Shown: in pieces, positions 36,300 through 45,935 of the stretch
Position numbering within the stretch: position 1 is the stretch's first letter
Layout: each line of letters starts with the position of its first letter
NCBI RefSeq assembly: GCF_004010155.1
Contig: NZ_RRYH01000017.1
Span: 62,001-126,000 of the forward strand
Reading direction: 5' to 3'
DNA length: 64,000 nt
Source of the DNA: Solirhodobacter olei
GTDB lineage: Bacteria; Pseudomonadota; Alphaproteobacteria; Rhodobacterales; Rhodobacteraceae
Notes under the pieces: model-generated
The model's database searches: none
Seen by the model: only the letters and a program-made list of their open reading frames with translations
Told to the model about the DNA's origin: nothing
Position numbers and translations under genes: made by a program

Positions 36300-37325
36300 C
36301 TAGTCGAAAATCCCAGTCACCCGGCCGAAAAGCATGAACGCGCGGGCAGAGCGGGTATCGGCCAGCTCCGTGATCTCGGCGTCGCTGGCGTTCTTCTCGA
36401 AATCCTGGAATGTCCGGTCGAACTGCCGCAGGAAATGGTGCGCCGCGTCGCGGAAGATCGGGTCGGAGCGCATCCGCCCGGCGCTGAGCGCGAGGCTGGA
36501 GCGGTCGCGCACCGCACCCAGGCCCGAGATCGCCCGGCCGCGCTCGCCCTTGGCGAAGCGGCGCCAAAGCTCCGGCCGGGCGGGGTCGGGCGTCAGGTCG
36601 TCCATGTAGATCCCGTCCTGCGCCAGCAGCGTCAGCACGTCCTGCGCGGCGCGCACGAGCTTGGCCACCGCCACGTCCTCAAGCGCGGCGCGCAGGGCCC
36701 GGAAGCCCTCCTTGTCGTCTGCGGTCTCGGGGAAGTTCATGGCCCGCACGAATTGCGGGATCGAGATCGGCGCCCGCAGCGCCTCGGCCGGGGTGCCGAG
36801 GGCCAGGGCGGGTTCATCCGCCGCCGGCTCGGCGCGCGCCACCACGACCGCCGGGCCGCGCGCCGGGGCGGGCAGCAGGTTCTGGTCGCGGCGCGAGGAG
36901 AAGCTCGCCAGCAGCGTCTCGGTATGGCGCTGAGCAGCGGCGATCTCTTCCAGCTTCCGCTCCAGCGCGGGGCGGGCCATGGATTGGGCCTGGGCCTGCT
37001 GGACATAGGCATGTCGCATCGCGTCCACCGCGCCCTGCAGCCGCGCCGCCTCTGCCCGCAGGTCGCGGATCGTGCGCGCGGTGATCGCGGCGCCCCAGAT
37101 CAGCGCCAGCGGCAGCAGGACGGCGAGAATCGTCATCACCCCGGCGGTGGTCCCCCCCGGTCCCCCGCCCTGGTCCGCGAGGAAGAAGAACACGGCGACC
37201 ACAATGAACCACAGCAGGCTGAGGACCACGGCCGCGATCTCGATCGAGGATACCCGGCCGGTCTCGGCGGCGGAGCGGGCGTAAAGGCCCATCTCGATCT
37301 TCCTGTCGATCTGCTTGTCCTGCAT
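36300..37325 (-). CDS. Membrane protein with coiled coil, unknown function
   Basis: 341-residue protein. Two membrane spans at about 31-52 (IEIAAVVLSLLWFIVVAVFFFL) and 61-82 (AGVMTILAVLLPLALIWGAA), then a heptad-type helix (about 86-140, DLRAEAARLQGAVDAMRH...), a Pro/Ala-rich linker, and a C-terminal helical domain (about 175-341) facing the cytoplasm. I recognise no named domain. The likely start is ATG 37323-37325 (MQDKQIDRK); an ATG 33 bases downstream is possible. Single gene between the argH group and greA. Confidence 0.6.
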   Translation of the reverse strand: MQDKQIDRKIEMGLYARSAAETGRVSSIEIAAVVLSLLWFIVVAVFFFLADQGGGPGGTTAGVMTILAVLLPLALIWGAAITARTIRDLRAEAARLQGAVDAMRHAYVQQAQAQSMARPALERKLEEIAAAQRHTETLLASFSSRRDQNLLPAPARGPAVVVARAEPAADEPALALGTPAEALRAPISIPQFVRAMNFPETADDKEGFRALRAALEDVAVAKLVRAAQDVLTLLAQDGIYMDDLTPDPARPELWRRFAKGERGRAISGLGAVRDRSSLALSAGRMRSDPIFRDAAHHFLRQFDRTFQDFEKNASDAEITELADTRSARAFMLFGRVTGIFD

Positions 37326-37409
37326 GCTGTCAGGCACTGGAGGCACTCCGAAATTCCGGCACACCCCGCACGGGGGCGGGGTAGGGTCGCACAGTCGGTC
37401 CGGTCCGCC

Positions 37410-37880
37410 TCAGATGTAGCGGATGCTCAGCACTTCGTAGCTGCGCTCGCCGCCGGGGGTTTTCACCTCGACGCTGTCGCCCTCTTCCTTCCCGATCAGG
37501 GCGCGGGCGAGCGGCGATTTCATGTTCAGGAGGCCGCGTTCCAGATCGGCCTCGGCCTCGCCGACGATCTGGTAGGTCTTTTCCTCGTCCGTGTCCTCGT
37601 CCACCAGGGTCACGGTGGCGCCGAACTTGATCGCGCCGGACAGGCGCGCCGGGTCGATCACCTCGGAACGGCCAAGGAGCGATTCGATCTCCTTGATGCG
37701 GCCCTCGACGAAGCTCTGGCGTTCGCGCGCGGCGTGGTATTCGGCGTTTTCGGACAGGTCGCCATGTTCCCGCGCCTCGGCAATGGCGCGGATCACGGCG
37801 GGGCGTTCCACCGACTTCAAAGCCTTCAACTCGTCATCCAGCGCGGCGAAGCCCGCGCGGGTCATCGGTATCTTTTCCAT
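37410..37880 (-). CDS. greA: Transcript cleavage factor GreA
   Basis: 156-residue GreA, which rescues backtracked RNA polymerase. N-terminal coiled-coil with the catalytic tip [12 protein letters not shown] (D41, E44), then the C-terminal FKBP-like domain (about 80-156) with the conserved [18 protein letters not shown]. Full length. It is divergent from the ETF-quinone oxidoreductase gene with a 299-base gap. Confidence 0.96.
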   Translation of the reverse strand: MEKIPMTRAGFAALDDELKALKSVERPAVIRAIAEAREHGDLSENAEYHAARERQSFVEGRIKEIESLLGRSEVIDPARLSGAIKFGATVTLVDEDTDEEKTYQIVGEAEADLERGLLNMKSPLARALIGKEEGDSVEVKTPGGERSYEVLSIRYI

Positions 37881-38179
37881 TGGTCCCTTTGCCCAGAGAG
37901 CGGCGCCACGGGCCAGGGGCTGCGCCTTCGCGCCCCAAACCCATGCCGCCGACGGTCCGTCCTCTGCCGCACCTCACCTCTTCTATTCCCGGATTGCAAG
38001 AGGCGAGCAGGCGGGGTTCAACCCGGATCGGCGTAAATTGCCGCGGCGCGGCGGCATTTTCCACATGGAATGGCGCAAATGCGATGCGGGATGCCGCGTC
38101 ACGATTGACCGTCCGGGCCGGGCCGGGCTAGGCCTCGTGCAGCACATGGAGGAGAGGCCGGGGCCGGCCGGGAGATGGC

Positions 38180-39829
38180 ATGACCGAGATCGTCCGCGAA
38201 GCGATGGAATATGACGTGGTGATCGTCGGGGCGGGTCCCGCGGGACTGTCGGCCGCGATCCGGCTGAAACAGCTCGATGCCGATCTGAACGTGGTCGTGC
38301 TGGAGAAGGGCTCCGAGGTCGGCGCGCATATCCTGTCGGGCGCGGTGCTGGATCCCTCGGGCCTCGACGCGCTGATCCCGGATTGGCGGGAGAAGGGCGC
38401 GCCGATCACCGTGCCGGTGACGAAGGACAACTTCTACGTCCTCGGCCCGGCGGGGCATATCCGGATCCCGAACTGGCCGATGCCGCCTCTGATGTCGAAC
38501 CACGGCAATTACATCGTCTCGATGGCGAATGTCTGCCGCTGGATGGCCGAGCAGGCCGAGGCTCGGGGGGTGGAGATTTTCCCCGGCATGGCGGCGTCCG
38601 AGATCGTCTGGGGCGAAGATGGCCGCGTCGCGGGCGTCGTCGCCGGCGAGTTCGGCAAGGACGCCGACGGCACGCCGGGGCCGAATTACGAGCCGGGGAT
38701 GGAGCTTCTGGGCAAATACGTCTTCCTCGGCGAAGGCGTGCGCGGCTCGCTCGCCAAGCAGGTGATGGCGAAGTTCGGCCTGTCCGAAGGGCATTGCCCG
38801 CAGAAGTTCGGCCTCGGTATGAAGGAGATCTGGGAGATCGACCCCGCGAAGCATCGCGAGGGGACGGTGACCCATACCATGGGCTGGCCGCTTGGCCGCA
38901 ATGCCGGCGGCGGGTCCTTCATCTATCACCTTGACAACAATCAGGTTTACGTCGGCTTCGTGGTTCACCTGAATTACCGCAACCCGCATCTCTACCCCTA
39001 CATGGAGTTCCAGCGCTTCAAGCATCACCCGCTGGTGGCGGAGCTTCTGAAGGGGGGCAAGCGGGTGGCCTACGGGGCGCGGGCGATCTCCGAGGGCGGC
39101 TGGCAGTCGATCCCGAAGGTGGTGGCGCCGGGGGTGGCGCTGCTGGGCTGCTCGGCGGGGCTGGTCAACGTGCCGCGGATCAAGGGCAACCACAACGCGA
39201 TGCTGTCGGGCAAGGCGGCGGCAGAGGCGGCCTTTGCCGCGCTGAAGGACGGCCGCGCGGGCGACGAGCTCAGTGCGTACGAGGACGAGCTGCGCGCCGG
39301 GCCGATCGGGCGCGACCTGAAGCGGGTGCGCAACATCAAGCCGATGTGGTCAAAATGGGGGCTGATGGCGAGCCTCACCCTCGGCGGGCTCGACATGTGG
39401 ACGAACAACCTCTTCGGCTTCTCGCTCTTCGGCACGCTGCGGCATGGCAAGACCGATGCCGCCTCCACCGGCCTCGCCAAGGATTTCCAGCCGATCGAAT
39501 ATCCCAAGCCCGACGGGGTGCTCAGCTTCGACCGGCTGACCAACGTCTCCTTCTCCTTCACCAATCACGAGGAAAGCCAGCCCGCGCATCTGCGGCTGAC
39601 CGACCCCTCGGTGCCGATCGGCGTCAATCTGCCGCAATATGCGGAACCCGCGCAGCGCTACTGCCCGGCGGGCGTCTACGAGGTTGTGGGAGAGGGAGCA
39701 GAGGCCCGGTTCCAGATCAACTTCCAGAACTGCGTCCACTGCAAGACCTGCGATATCAAGGACCCGAGCCAGAACATCACCTGGACCACGCCGCAGGGCG
39801 GCGACGGGCCGAACTACCCGAACATGTGA
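38180..39829 (+). CDS. Electron transfer flavoprotein-ubiquinone oxidoreductase
   Basis: 549-residue ETF-QO, the membrane-associated enzyme that passes electrons from acyl-CoA dehydrogenases and other ETF-linked enzymes to ubiquinone. FAD-binding VVIVGAGPAGLSAAIRLKQL, ubiquinone/FAD region and a C-terminal 4Fe-4S cluster with Cys at YCPAGVYEV and CVHCKTCDI, ending GGDGPNYPNM, are all as in the mitochondrial protein. Stand-alone; ETF subunits are not in the window. Confidence 0.96.
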   Translation: MTEIVREAMEYDVVIVGAGPAGLSAAIRLKQLDADLNVVVLEKGSEVGAHILSGAVLDPSGLDALIPDWREKGAPITVPVTKDNFYVLGPAGHIRIPNWPMPPLMSNHGNYIVSMANVCRWMAEQAEARGVEIFPGMAASEIVWGEDGRVAGVVAGEFGKDADGTPGPNYEPGMELLGKYVFLGEGVRGSLAKQVMAKFGLSEGHCPQKFGLGMKEIWEIDPAKHREGTVTHTMGWPLGRNAGGGSFIYHLDNNQVYVGFVVHLNYRNPHLYPYMEFQRFKHHPLVAELLKGGKRVAYGARAISEGGWQSIPKVVAPGVALLGCSAGLVNVPRIKGNHNAMLSGKAAAEAAFAALKDGRAGDELSAYEDELRAGPIGRDLKRVRNIKPMWSKWGLMASLTLGGLDMWTNNLFGFSLFGTLRHGKTDAASTGLAKDFQPIEYPKPDGVLSFDRLTNVSFSFTNHEESQPAHLRLTDPSVPIGVNLPQYAEPAQRYCPAGVYEVVGEGAEARFQINFQNCVHCKTCDIKDPSQNITWTTPQGGDGPNYPNM

Positions 39830-39959
39830 ACGCAACGCGCGTCCGGCTGAAACCTGCGTGATCGGCGGCTTGCCGCCGGTCGCGGGCCCCCTCCGCTCAT
39901 TGCGTTGGCGGGTCTCAGGCTCTACCTTGAGGGTATCCTTCTCGAAGAGGTCCCTTCCC

Positions 39960-41711
39960 GTGAATCAGAAGCGCCGCCCGCTGATCTCGGCGACCGCCAT
40001 AGCCCTTTGCCTGCTCCCCGCGCTCGCCTCCGCCGCGAACCTCTCGCCGCTGCTGCCGGCGGGCGTGGCCGGGCCATACCTGGCGGCGCGGCAGGCGAGT
40101 CAGAACGCCGATTACGCTTCCGCCGCGCGGTTCTATGGCGAGGCGCTCTCCCATGACCCGGGCAATGCGGACCTGATGCGCGCTACCGTCGCCTCGGACG
40201 TGGCCTTGGGCGATTTCGCCAAGGCGCTTCCGGTGGCTAAGGCGCTCGCGAAGGCCGACACGCAGAGCCAGATCGCCATGCTTCTGGTGCTCGCCGGAAA
40301 GCTGAAGGCGGGCGACTATGCCGCCGCGCTCAGCCAGATCCAGGCGGGCGAAGGCGCGGGTCCGCTTGTGGACGGCCTCGCGACGGCTTGGGCGCAGGTG
40401 GGCGAGGGCAAGATGTCCGACGCGCTCGCCTCCTTCGACAAGCTCGCCAAGACCTCGGGCCTCAAGGCCTTCGCGCTCTATCACAAGGCGCTCGCCATGG
40501 CCTCGGTCGGTGATTACGAGGGCGCGGAGAAGATCCTTTCCGGCCAGGGCGGCACGGCGCTGAACCTGACCCGACGCGGCCTGGTGGCGGAAGCGGAGAT
40601 CCTCAGCCAGCTCGACCGCGACAAGGATGCGCTGAAACTTCTGAACGACAAGCTCGGCAGCCAGACCGACCCGGGGCTGGAGCCGCTGCGCCAGCGGCTG
40701 AAGGACGGGCAGGTGGTGCCCTTCGACTCGGTCCGCAACGCGCAGGACGGGCTGTCCGAGGTGTTCCTGTCGGTCGCGGCGGCTCTGAAGGGCGAGGCGG
40801 CGGACGGCTACACGCTGCTCTATTCGCGGCTCGCCGAATTCCTGCGGCCGGACAATGGCGATGCGATCCTCGTCTCTGCCGAGCTGCTGGATTCCGAGAA
40901 GCAATACGCGCTCGCCGTGGCGGCCTATGACAAGCTGCCGCGCACCAGCACCGATTATTTTGCAGGCCAGGTCGGCCGCGCGCAGGCGCTCTATTCCGGC
41001 GGCCAGGTCGATGCCGCAATCGGGGCGATGAAGCAGCTCGTCGCGGCCCATCCCGATCAGGTCGAGGCGCAGATCGCACTGGGCGATCTTCTGCGCCGCC
41101 AGAGCCGCTATGCCGAGGCGATCCCGGCTTACGACGCTGCGATCAAGCTGATCAAGACGCCGCAGATGGCCGATTGGGCGGTCTATTACATGCGTGGCAT
41201 CTGCCACGAGCGCCTTGGGGACTGGGCCAAGGCAGAGCCGGACTTCCGCGAGGCGCTGAAGCTCAAGCCGAACCAGCCCGAGGTGCTGAACTACCTCGGC
41301 TACGGCATGGTGGAACGCGGCGAGAAGCTCGACGAAGCGCTGAACATGATCCAGCGTGCCGTCGCCGCCCGGCCGAACGACGGCTTCATCGTCGACAGCC
41401 TCGCCTGGGCCTATTTCCGGCTGGGCGAGTACCAGAAGGCCCTGCCGATCGCCGAGAGAGCCTCCCAGCTCCAGCCGGTCGACGCAGTGGTGACGGACCA
41501 TCTGGGCGATGTCTACTGGGCCGTTGGCCGCAAGATGGAGGCGCGCTTCCAGTGGCGCCGCGCGCTGTCCTTCAATCCCGATCCGAAGGATGCGGAACGG
41601 ATCAAGCGGAAGATCGACCTGGGCCTCGACGCCGTGCTGAAGCAGGAGGGCGCAGCCTCCCTGAAGCCGGTGAAGACGGTGGAGAATGGCAGCGCCAGCA
41701 GTGGCGGCTGA
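39960..41711 (+). CDS. Exported TPR-repeat protein
   Basis: 583-residue protein starting with GTG at 39960. Signal peptide about 1-22 ([20 protein letters not shown]), then many tetratricopeptide repeats, clear from about residue 35 ([19 protein letters not shown]) and again in the C-terminal third ([29 protein letters not shown]). The last repeat region [18 protein letters not shown] runs to a short Lys/Ser tail. Typical of periplasmic scaffolds; no partner identifiable. The frame upstream overlaps ETF-QO and lacks homology. Its end overlaps ispE by 26 bases. Confidence 0.85.
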   Translation: MNQKRRPLISATAIALCLLPALASAANLSPLLPAGVAGPYLAARQASQNADYASAARFYGEALSHDPGNADLMRATVASDVALGDFAKALPVAKALAKADTQSQIAMLLVLAGKLKAGDYAAALSQIQAGEGAGPLVDGLATAWAQVGEGKMSDALASFDKLAKTSGLKAFALYHKALAMASVGDYEGAEKILSGQGGTALNLTRRGLVAEAEILSQLDRDKDALKLLNDKLGSQTDPGLEPLRQRLKDGQVVPFDSVRNAQDGLSEVFLSVAAALKGEAADGYTLLYSRLAEFLRPDNGDAILVSAELLDSEKQYALAVAAYDKLPRTSTDYFAGQVGRAQALYSGGQVDAAIGAMKQLVAAHPDQVEAQIALGDLLRRQSRYAEAIPAYDAAIKLIKTPQMADWAVYYMRGICHERLGDWAKAEPDFREALKLKPNQPEVLNYLGYGMVERGEKLDEALNMIQRAVAARPNDGFIVDSLAWAYFRLGEYQKALPIAERASQLQPVDAVVTDHLGDVYWAVGRKMEARFQWRRALSFNPDPKDAERIKRKIDLGLDAVLKQEGAASLKPVKTVENGSASSGG

Positions 41712-42558
41712 GGCGTTCGCACCGGCCAAGGTCAACCTTGCCCTGCATGTCACCGGGCGGCGGGCGGATGGCTATCATCTGCTCGACAGCCTCGTGGTCT
41801 TCGCCGATCTGGGGGACCGGATCCGCGTGGAGGCGGCGGAGCGCCTGAGCCTTTCGGTAACCGGCCCGCGGGCGGCGGGGGTGCCCGCTGACGCGACGAA
41901 CCTCGTCTGGCGCGCGGCAGAGGCCCTGGGGTCTGGCCGGGGCGCGCGAATCACGCTGGAAAAGCACCTGCCGGCGGCGGCGGGGATCGGCGGCGGCTCC
42001 TCCGATGCGGCGGCGGCCCTGCGGGCGCTTGCGGCGCTTTGGGATGTCGCCCTGCCCAGGGCAGCGGATGTGCTGGCCCTGGGGGCCGATGTGCCTGTCT
42101 GTCTTGACGCGCGGGCGGCGCGGATGGGTGGGATCGGCGAGCGGCTCGACCCGGTGCCGGCGCTGCCGGAGGCGGGGCTGCTGCTGGTCAATCCCGGCAC
42201 CGGCGTCTCGACCCCCGCTGTTTTCAAGGCCCTGGCGCAGCGGGACAATCCGCCCCTGCCGGAGCCCGGGCCCTGGGCGGACGCGGCGGCGCTGGCCGCC
42301 TGGCTGCGGCAGACGCGGAACGACCTGGAGGCGCCGGCGCGGGCCCTCGTGCCGGAGATCGGCGCGGTGCTGGGCGCGATCTCGACCGCGCCCGGCTGCC
42401 TTCTGGCGCGGATGTCCGGTTCGGGCGCGACCTGCTTCGGCCTGTTTGCCGATCGCGCCTCTGCCGCGCGCGCGGCACAGGCGATCGGCGGGCAGAACCC
42501 GGGCTGGTGGGTGAAGGCCGGCGGATTTCTCGATCAGGCGACGCGGGCGACGACGTAA
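41686..42558 (+). CDS. ispE: 4-(cytidine 5'-diphospho)-2-C-methyl-D-erythritol kinase
   Basis: 290-residue GHMP kinase of the MEP isoprenoid pathway. [21 protein letters not shown] substrate loop and ATP motif [19 protein letters not shown] are present, with the C-terminal [11 protein letters not shown]. The ATG at 41686 overlaps the TPR gene by 26 bases; a GTG at 41704 is an alternative. Its last 25 bases overlap the opposite-strand polyprenyl synthase, another isoprenoid gene. Confidence 0.94.
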   Translation: MAAPAVAAEAFAPAKVNLALHVTGRRADGYHLLDSLVVFADLGDRIRVEAAERLSLSVTGPRAAGVPADATNLVWRAAEALGSGRGARITLEKHLPAAAGIGGGSSDAAAALRALAALWDVALPRAADVLALGADVPVCLDARAARMGGIGERLDPVPALPEAGLLLVNPGTGVSTPAVFKALAQRDNPPLPEPGPWADAAALAAWLRQTRNDLEAPARALVPEIGAVLGAISTAPGCLLARMSGSGATCFGLFADRASAARAAQAIGGQNPGWWVKAGGFLDQATRATT

Positions 42559-43535
42559 TCGGCGAGATCGCCGAGGAGGGTCTTCAGCTCGCTGTCCGGC
42601 AGCGGCTCCAGCGCGGCCTTGGCCCGGGCGGCCCAGCCGAGGGCCGCGGTGCGCGTCGCCTCCAGCGCGCCGTGGCGCTTCAGCAGCGTCATCGCGTGGT
42701 CGAGGTCGCCTTCTTCCTGCTTGCCCTTCTCGATCACCCGGACCCAGAAGGCACGCTCTTCCGCATCGGCGGCGGCGACCGCCTTGATGACCGGCAGCGT
42801 CAGCTTGCGTTCGCGGAAATCGTCGCCGGTGTTCTTGCCGATCACCGCGGTGGTTCCGCCATAATCCAGCAGGTCGTCGACGATCTGGAAGGCCACGCCA
42901 AGCGCGTCGCCATAGTCGTGAAGGGCCGCGACCTGCGCCTCCTCCGCGCCGGCAACGACGCCGCCAACCTCGGTTGCGGCGGAGAACAGCGCCGCCGTCT
43001 TGCCGCGCACGACCTGCAGGTAGATGCCCTCGTCTGTCTTCAGATCCTGCGCCGCGGTAAGCTGCAGCACCTCGCCCTCCGCGATGGTGGCAGAGGCATT
43101 GGCGAGGATGTCCAGCACACGGAGGCTGCCGGTCTCGATCATCAGCTGGAACGAGCGGGCGAAAAGGTAATCGCCGACAAGGACCGAGGACTTGTTGTCC
43201 CACAGCAGGTTCGCCGTCGGCCGGCCGCGCCGCTGGGCGCTTTCGTCCACGACGTCGTCATGCAGCAGCGTGGCGGTGTGGATGAATTCCACCGTGGCCG
43301 CAAGATGGACGTGGAACGGCCCGGCATATCCGCACATCCGCGCCGCGGCGAGCGTCAGCATGGGCCGCAGCCGCTTGCCGCCGGCCTCGACCAGATGGGC
43401 AGTGACCTCGGGAATACGCGGCGCATGTTCGGAGGCCATCCGCGTCCGGATCAGCGCGTTCACCGCGTCCATATCCTCCGCGAGGTAGGCCGCGAGCCGG
43501 TCATGCGGTGCCTGGCGCGCCTCAACCAATCCCAT
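42534..43535 (-). CDS. Long-chain polyprenyl diphosphate synthase (ubiquinone side chain)
   Basis: 333-residue trans-prenyltransferase with both Asp-rich motifs: [13 protein letters not shown] (D93, D94, D97) and IVDDLLDY (D220, D221, D224). GGKRLRPML and the [13 protein letters not shown] stretch match octa-/decaprenyl synthases (IspB/DPS) that build the ubiquinone tail. ATG 43533-43535 is used; 24 in-frame codons upstream are non-conserved. Three-prime ends with ispE overlap antiparallel by 25 bases. Confidence 0.93.
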   Translation of the reverse strand: MGLVEARQAPHDRLAAYLAEDMDAVNALIRTRMASEHAPRIPEVTAHLVEAGGKRLRPMLTLAAARMCGYAGPFHVHLAATVEFIHTATLLHDDVVDESAQRRGRPTANLLWDNKSSVLVGDYLFARSFQLMIETGSLRVLDILANASATIAEGEVLQLTAAQDLKTDEGIYLQVVRGKTAALFSAATEVGGVVAGAEEAQVAALHDYGDALGVAFQIVDDLLDYGGTTAVIGKNTGDDFRERKLTLPVIKAVAAADAEERAFWVRVIEKGKQEEGDLDHAMTLLKRHGALEATRTAALGWAARAKAALEPLPDSELKTLLGDLADYVVARVA

Positions 43536-43585
43536 GGCAGTTCCGTCCCTCGACAAGGTCTTCGAATTCCCCTTAAGTCGGGGGC

Positions 43586-43801
43586 ATGAAAGAGCTGCTG
43601 CGCACAACGGATCCGACGATCATCGCCTATGCCACCGCCCTCCTGCAGGGCGAGGGTATAGACACGTTTCAGGCCGACGTCCACATGAGCGTTCTGGAGG
43701 GCTCGATCGGAATTCTGCCGCGGCGGCTGATGGTACGCGACGCCGATCTGTTCATGGCGCGCGCCGTGCTGAAGGACAACGACATCCCGACCGGGCTCTA
43801 G
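43586..43801 (+). CDS. DUF2007 signal-transducing protein
   Basis: 71-residue protein of the DUF2007/GlnB-like family (MKELLRTTDPTIIAYATALLQGEGIDTF, then GSIGILPRRLMVRDADLFMARAVL). Binding partner unknown. It is divergent from the polyprenyl synthase and ends immediately before a methyltransferase gene, with which it is probably co-transcribed. Confidence 0.85.
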   Translation: MKELLRTTDPTIIAYATALLQGEGIDTFQADVHMSVLEGSIGILPRRLMVRDADLFMARAVLKDNDIPTGL

Positions 43802-43894
43802 ATGCCGGGGGGAACGCATACCTCCGGCCGGTCTGCGCCGAAGCCGGGGGCACCGGCGGCAGGACCTCTGCCGGCCGCTGTTCGGGGGCCTGAC

Positions 43895-44656
43895 ATGTTC
43901 GCCGAGGCCGATCTCAGCGACGACGGTTTTCTCGGCGGGCGGCTCCGCATGCTGCAGCCGCGGGCAGGCTATCGCGCGGCGACCGACCCCGTGCTTCTCG
44001 CCGCCGCCGTCCCGGCGCGGGCCGGCCAGCGCGCGCTGGAACTCGGCTGCGGCGCAGGCGTCGCCACGCTCTGCCTTCTGGCGCGCCAGCCCGGGGTGGC
44101 CGCCACCGGCGTGGAACGGCAGGCGGCCTACGCCGATCTCGCCCGCCGCAACGCCGCGCGCAACGGTCTGGAGTTGGAGGTGGTCGCGGGCGATCTGGCG
44201 CGCATGCCGGCGGAGCTTCGGGCGCGGAGCTTCGATCATGTGCTGGCCAACCCGCCCTATTTCCCCGCCGGCGGCGGCACCGCGGCAGCCGATCCCGGGC
44301 GCGAGACCGCGCAGCGGGAGGAGACGCCGCTTGCCACCTGGGTCGACGCGGCCGTGCGGCGGCTCCGCCCCGGGGGGATGCTGACGATGATCCAGCTGGC
44401 AGAGCGGCTGCCGGATCTGCTGATCGCCTGCGACGGCCGGCTCGGCAGCCTCACGGTGCTGCCGCTGGCGCCCCGGGTCGGGCGCCCGGCGGGTCGGGTG
44501 ATCCTGCAGGCGCGCAAGGGCGGACGCGGCGCGTTCCGGCTTCTGGCACCCTTCGTGATCCACGCCGGCGCCACCCATGACGGCGATCGGGAAAGCTTCA
44601 CCCCCGCCGCGCGGGCGATCCTGCGCGAAGGCGCGGCCCTGCCGCTGATCGGCTAA
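43895..44656 (+). CDS. TrmN6-like tRNA/N6-adenine methyltransferase
   Basis: 253-residue class I methyltransferase. SAM motif I LELGCGAGVATLCLL (48-62) and catalytic NPPY (N119-Y122, ANPPYF) put it among N6-adenine methyltransferases of the TrmN6/YfiC type that modify tRNA1(Val). ATG 43895 is favoured because homologues begin near MFAEADLSDDGFLGGRL; the frame also opens with ATG at 43802 directly behind the DUF2007 stop, adding 31 low-complexity residues. Confidence 0.85.
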   Translation: MFAEADLSDDGFLGGRLRMLQPRAGYRAATDPVLLAAAVPARAGQRALELGCGAGVATLCLLARQPGVAATGVERQAAYADLARRNAARNGLELEVVAGDLARMPAELRARSFDHVLANPPYFPAGGGTAAADPGRETAQREETPLATWVDAAVRRLRPGGMLTMIQLAERLPDLLIACDGRLGSLTVLPLAPRVGRPAGRVILQARKGGRGAFRLLAPFVIHAGATHDGDRESFTPAARAILREGAALPLIG

Positions 44657-44775
44657 CCTTTGCGCAATACTTTTCCGCTCCAGTGGGCGTGACGATCCGT
44701 GCATCCATCGGGCGTGACACGACTCGGCAAGTGTGGTGGGATCGTCATACCGACACCCGAGAGAGGAGGACGACC

Positions 44776-44943
44776 ATGAACCTGACGTCGCATCTGCAGG
44801 AGCTTCGCCGCAAGCACGAGACCCTCTCGGAACAAGTGGAAAGGGCTCAGAGGAGCCCCGGAGTGGATGCGTTGACGATTTCCGACCTCAAGAAGCAGAA
44901 GCTCAAGCTGAAGGAAGAGATCTACCGTCTGACCCAGCACTAG
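44776..44943 (+). CDS. YdcH/DUF465 small protein
   Basis: 55-residue charged coiled-coil peptide (LTSHLQELRRKHETLSEQVERAQ ... KKQKLKLKEEIYRLTQH) of the DUF465/YdcH family. ATG 44776 with GGAGGAC ribosome site. Its last 41 bases overlap, on the opposite strand, the C-terminal codons of the YddG-like gene. Function unknown. Confidence 0.88.
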   Translation: MNLTSHLQELRRKHETLSEQVERAQRSPGVDALTISDLKKQKLKLKEEIYRLTQH

Positions 44944-45829
44944 GCAGGGCCCCGGCCCTGAGACGGCGCTGACGGGCGCTGGCCCATGCGGCCAGTGCCG
45001 CGCCGGCGACGATAAGTCCCGCCGCGGCCAGGATCGCGGGCGACGCCGGTGCGAAACCGGCCGCGATGAGGATCAGCGTCGACAGCAGCGGCGCCGCGTA
45101 GGACGCGGTACCAAGAAGCTGTATGTCGCCCCGTTTCATGCCGATGTCCCAGGTGAAGAAGGCCCCCCCGACCGGGCCAAGCCCGAGGCCCGCGATCGCG
45201 GCCCAGCCCAGCGCATGCTGCGGCCATTCGGTGGGCTCCAGCGCCAGATGCGCCATCGTGGAAAGGACCGCGGTCGCGGCGCAGAACACCGTCACCGCCT
45301 CTGTCGGGACATGGCCGAGGCGGCGCGAGCCGACCGAATAGGTTGACCAGATCAGGGCGCAGAGAAAGGCCATCGCATAGCCCGGCAGGGCGGTGGGGCC
45401 GAAGCCGCCGAACTTGCCCGCGACCAGCAGCACGACGCCGGCGAAGGCTAGCACGGCGCCTGCGATGTGCGTGAGGCTCAGCCGCTCGCCGGGCAGCAGC
45501 CCCGCCAGCAGCACGATGAAGAGCGGCCAGAGATAGGCGATCAGCCCGGCCTGCGCCGGCGGCGCAAGGCGCAGCGCGGTGAAATAGCAGAAGTGGTAGC
45601 CGAAGAGCCCGGCGATGCCGAAGCCATAAGCCGCCATCGGCACCCGGGCGAGCTTGCCGAATCCGCCGGTAAGCCCGGTCCAGACCAGGCCGGTGACGGC
45701 CCCGATCCCGAAGCAGAGCGCGGTCAGCTGGAACGGCGGAACCGGCGCGGTTTCCACCGTGAAAAGCGCCAGAAGCGCCCACAGAAGGACTGCCGTGAAG
45801 CCGATGAGGGTTGCGCCGCGCCGTGACAT
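44903..45829 (-). CDS. YddG-like aromatic amino acid exporter (EamA family)
   Basis: 308-residue DMT/EamA membrane protein with about ten spans. GYHFCYFTALRLAPPAQAGLIAYLWPLFIVLLAGLLPGE and SYAAPLLSTLIL resemble YddG, which exports Phe/Tyr/Trp and other amino acids. The polar C-terminal tail (about 290-308, GALPSAGSDGRSLPSA) is encoded in DNA shared with the ydcH gene and is not part of the family core. Confidence 0.86.
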   Translation of the reverse strand: MSRRGATLIGFTAVLLWALLALFTVETAPVPPFQLTALCFGIGAVTGLVWTGLTGGFGKLARVPMAAYGFGIAGLFGYHFCYFTALRLAPPAQAGLIAYLWPLFIVLLAGLLPGERLSLTHIAGAVLAFAGVVLLVAGKFGGFGPTALPGYAMAFLCALIWSTYSVGSRRLGHVPTEAVTVFCAATAVLSTMAHLALEPTEWPQHALGWAAIAGLGLGPVGGAFFTWDIGMKRGDIQLLGTASYAAPLLSTLILIAAGFAPASPAILAAAGLIVAGAALAAWASARQRRLRAGALPSAGSDGRSLPSA

Positions 45830-45935
45830 GTCAGCAGCCTTAGCGGCTCGGCGGTCGCGACGCTAATGAAATTGTGATGGGCCGCCGGGCGCCTGGCGCG
45901 CGCCCGGGGCATGCCCTCCCCCTGGTCGGGGGCGG

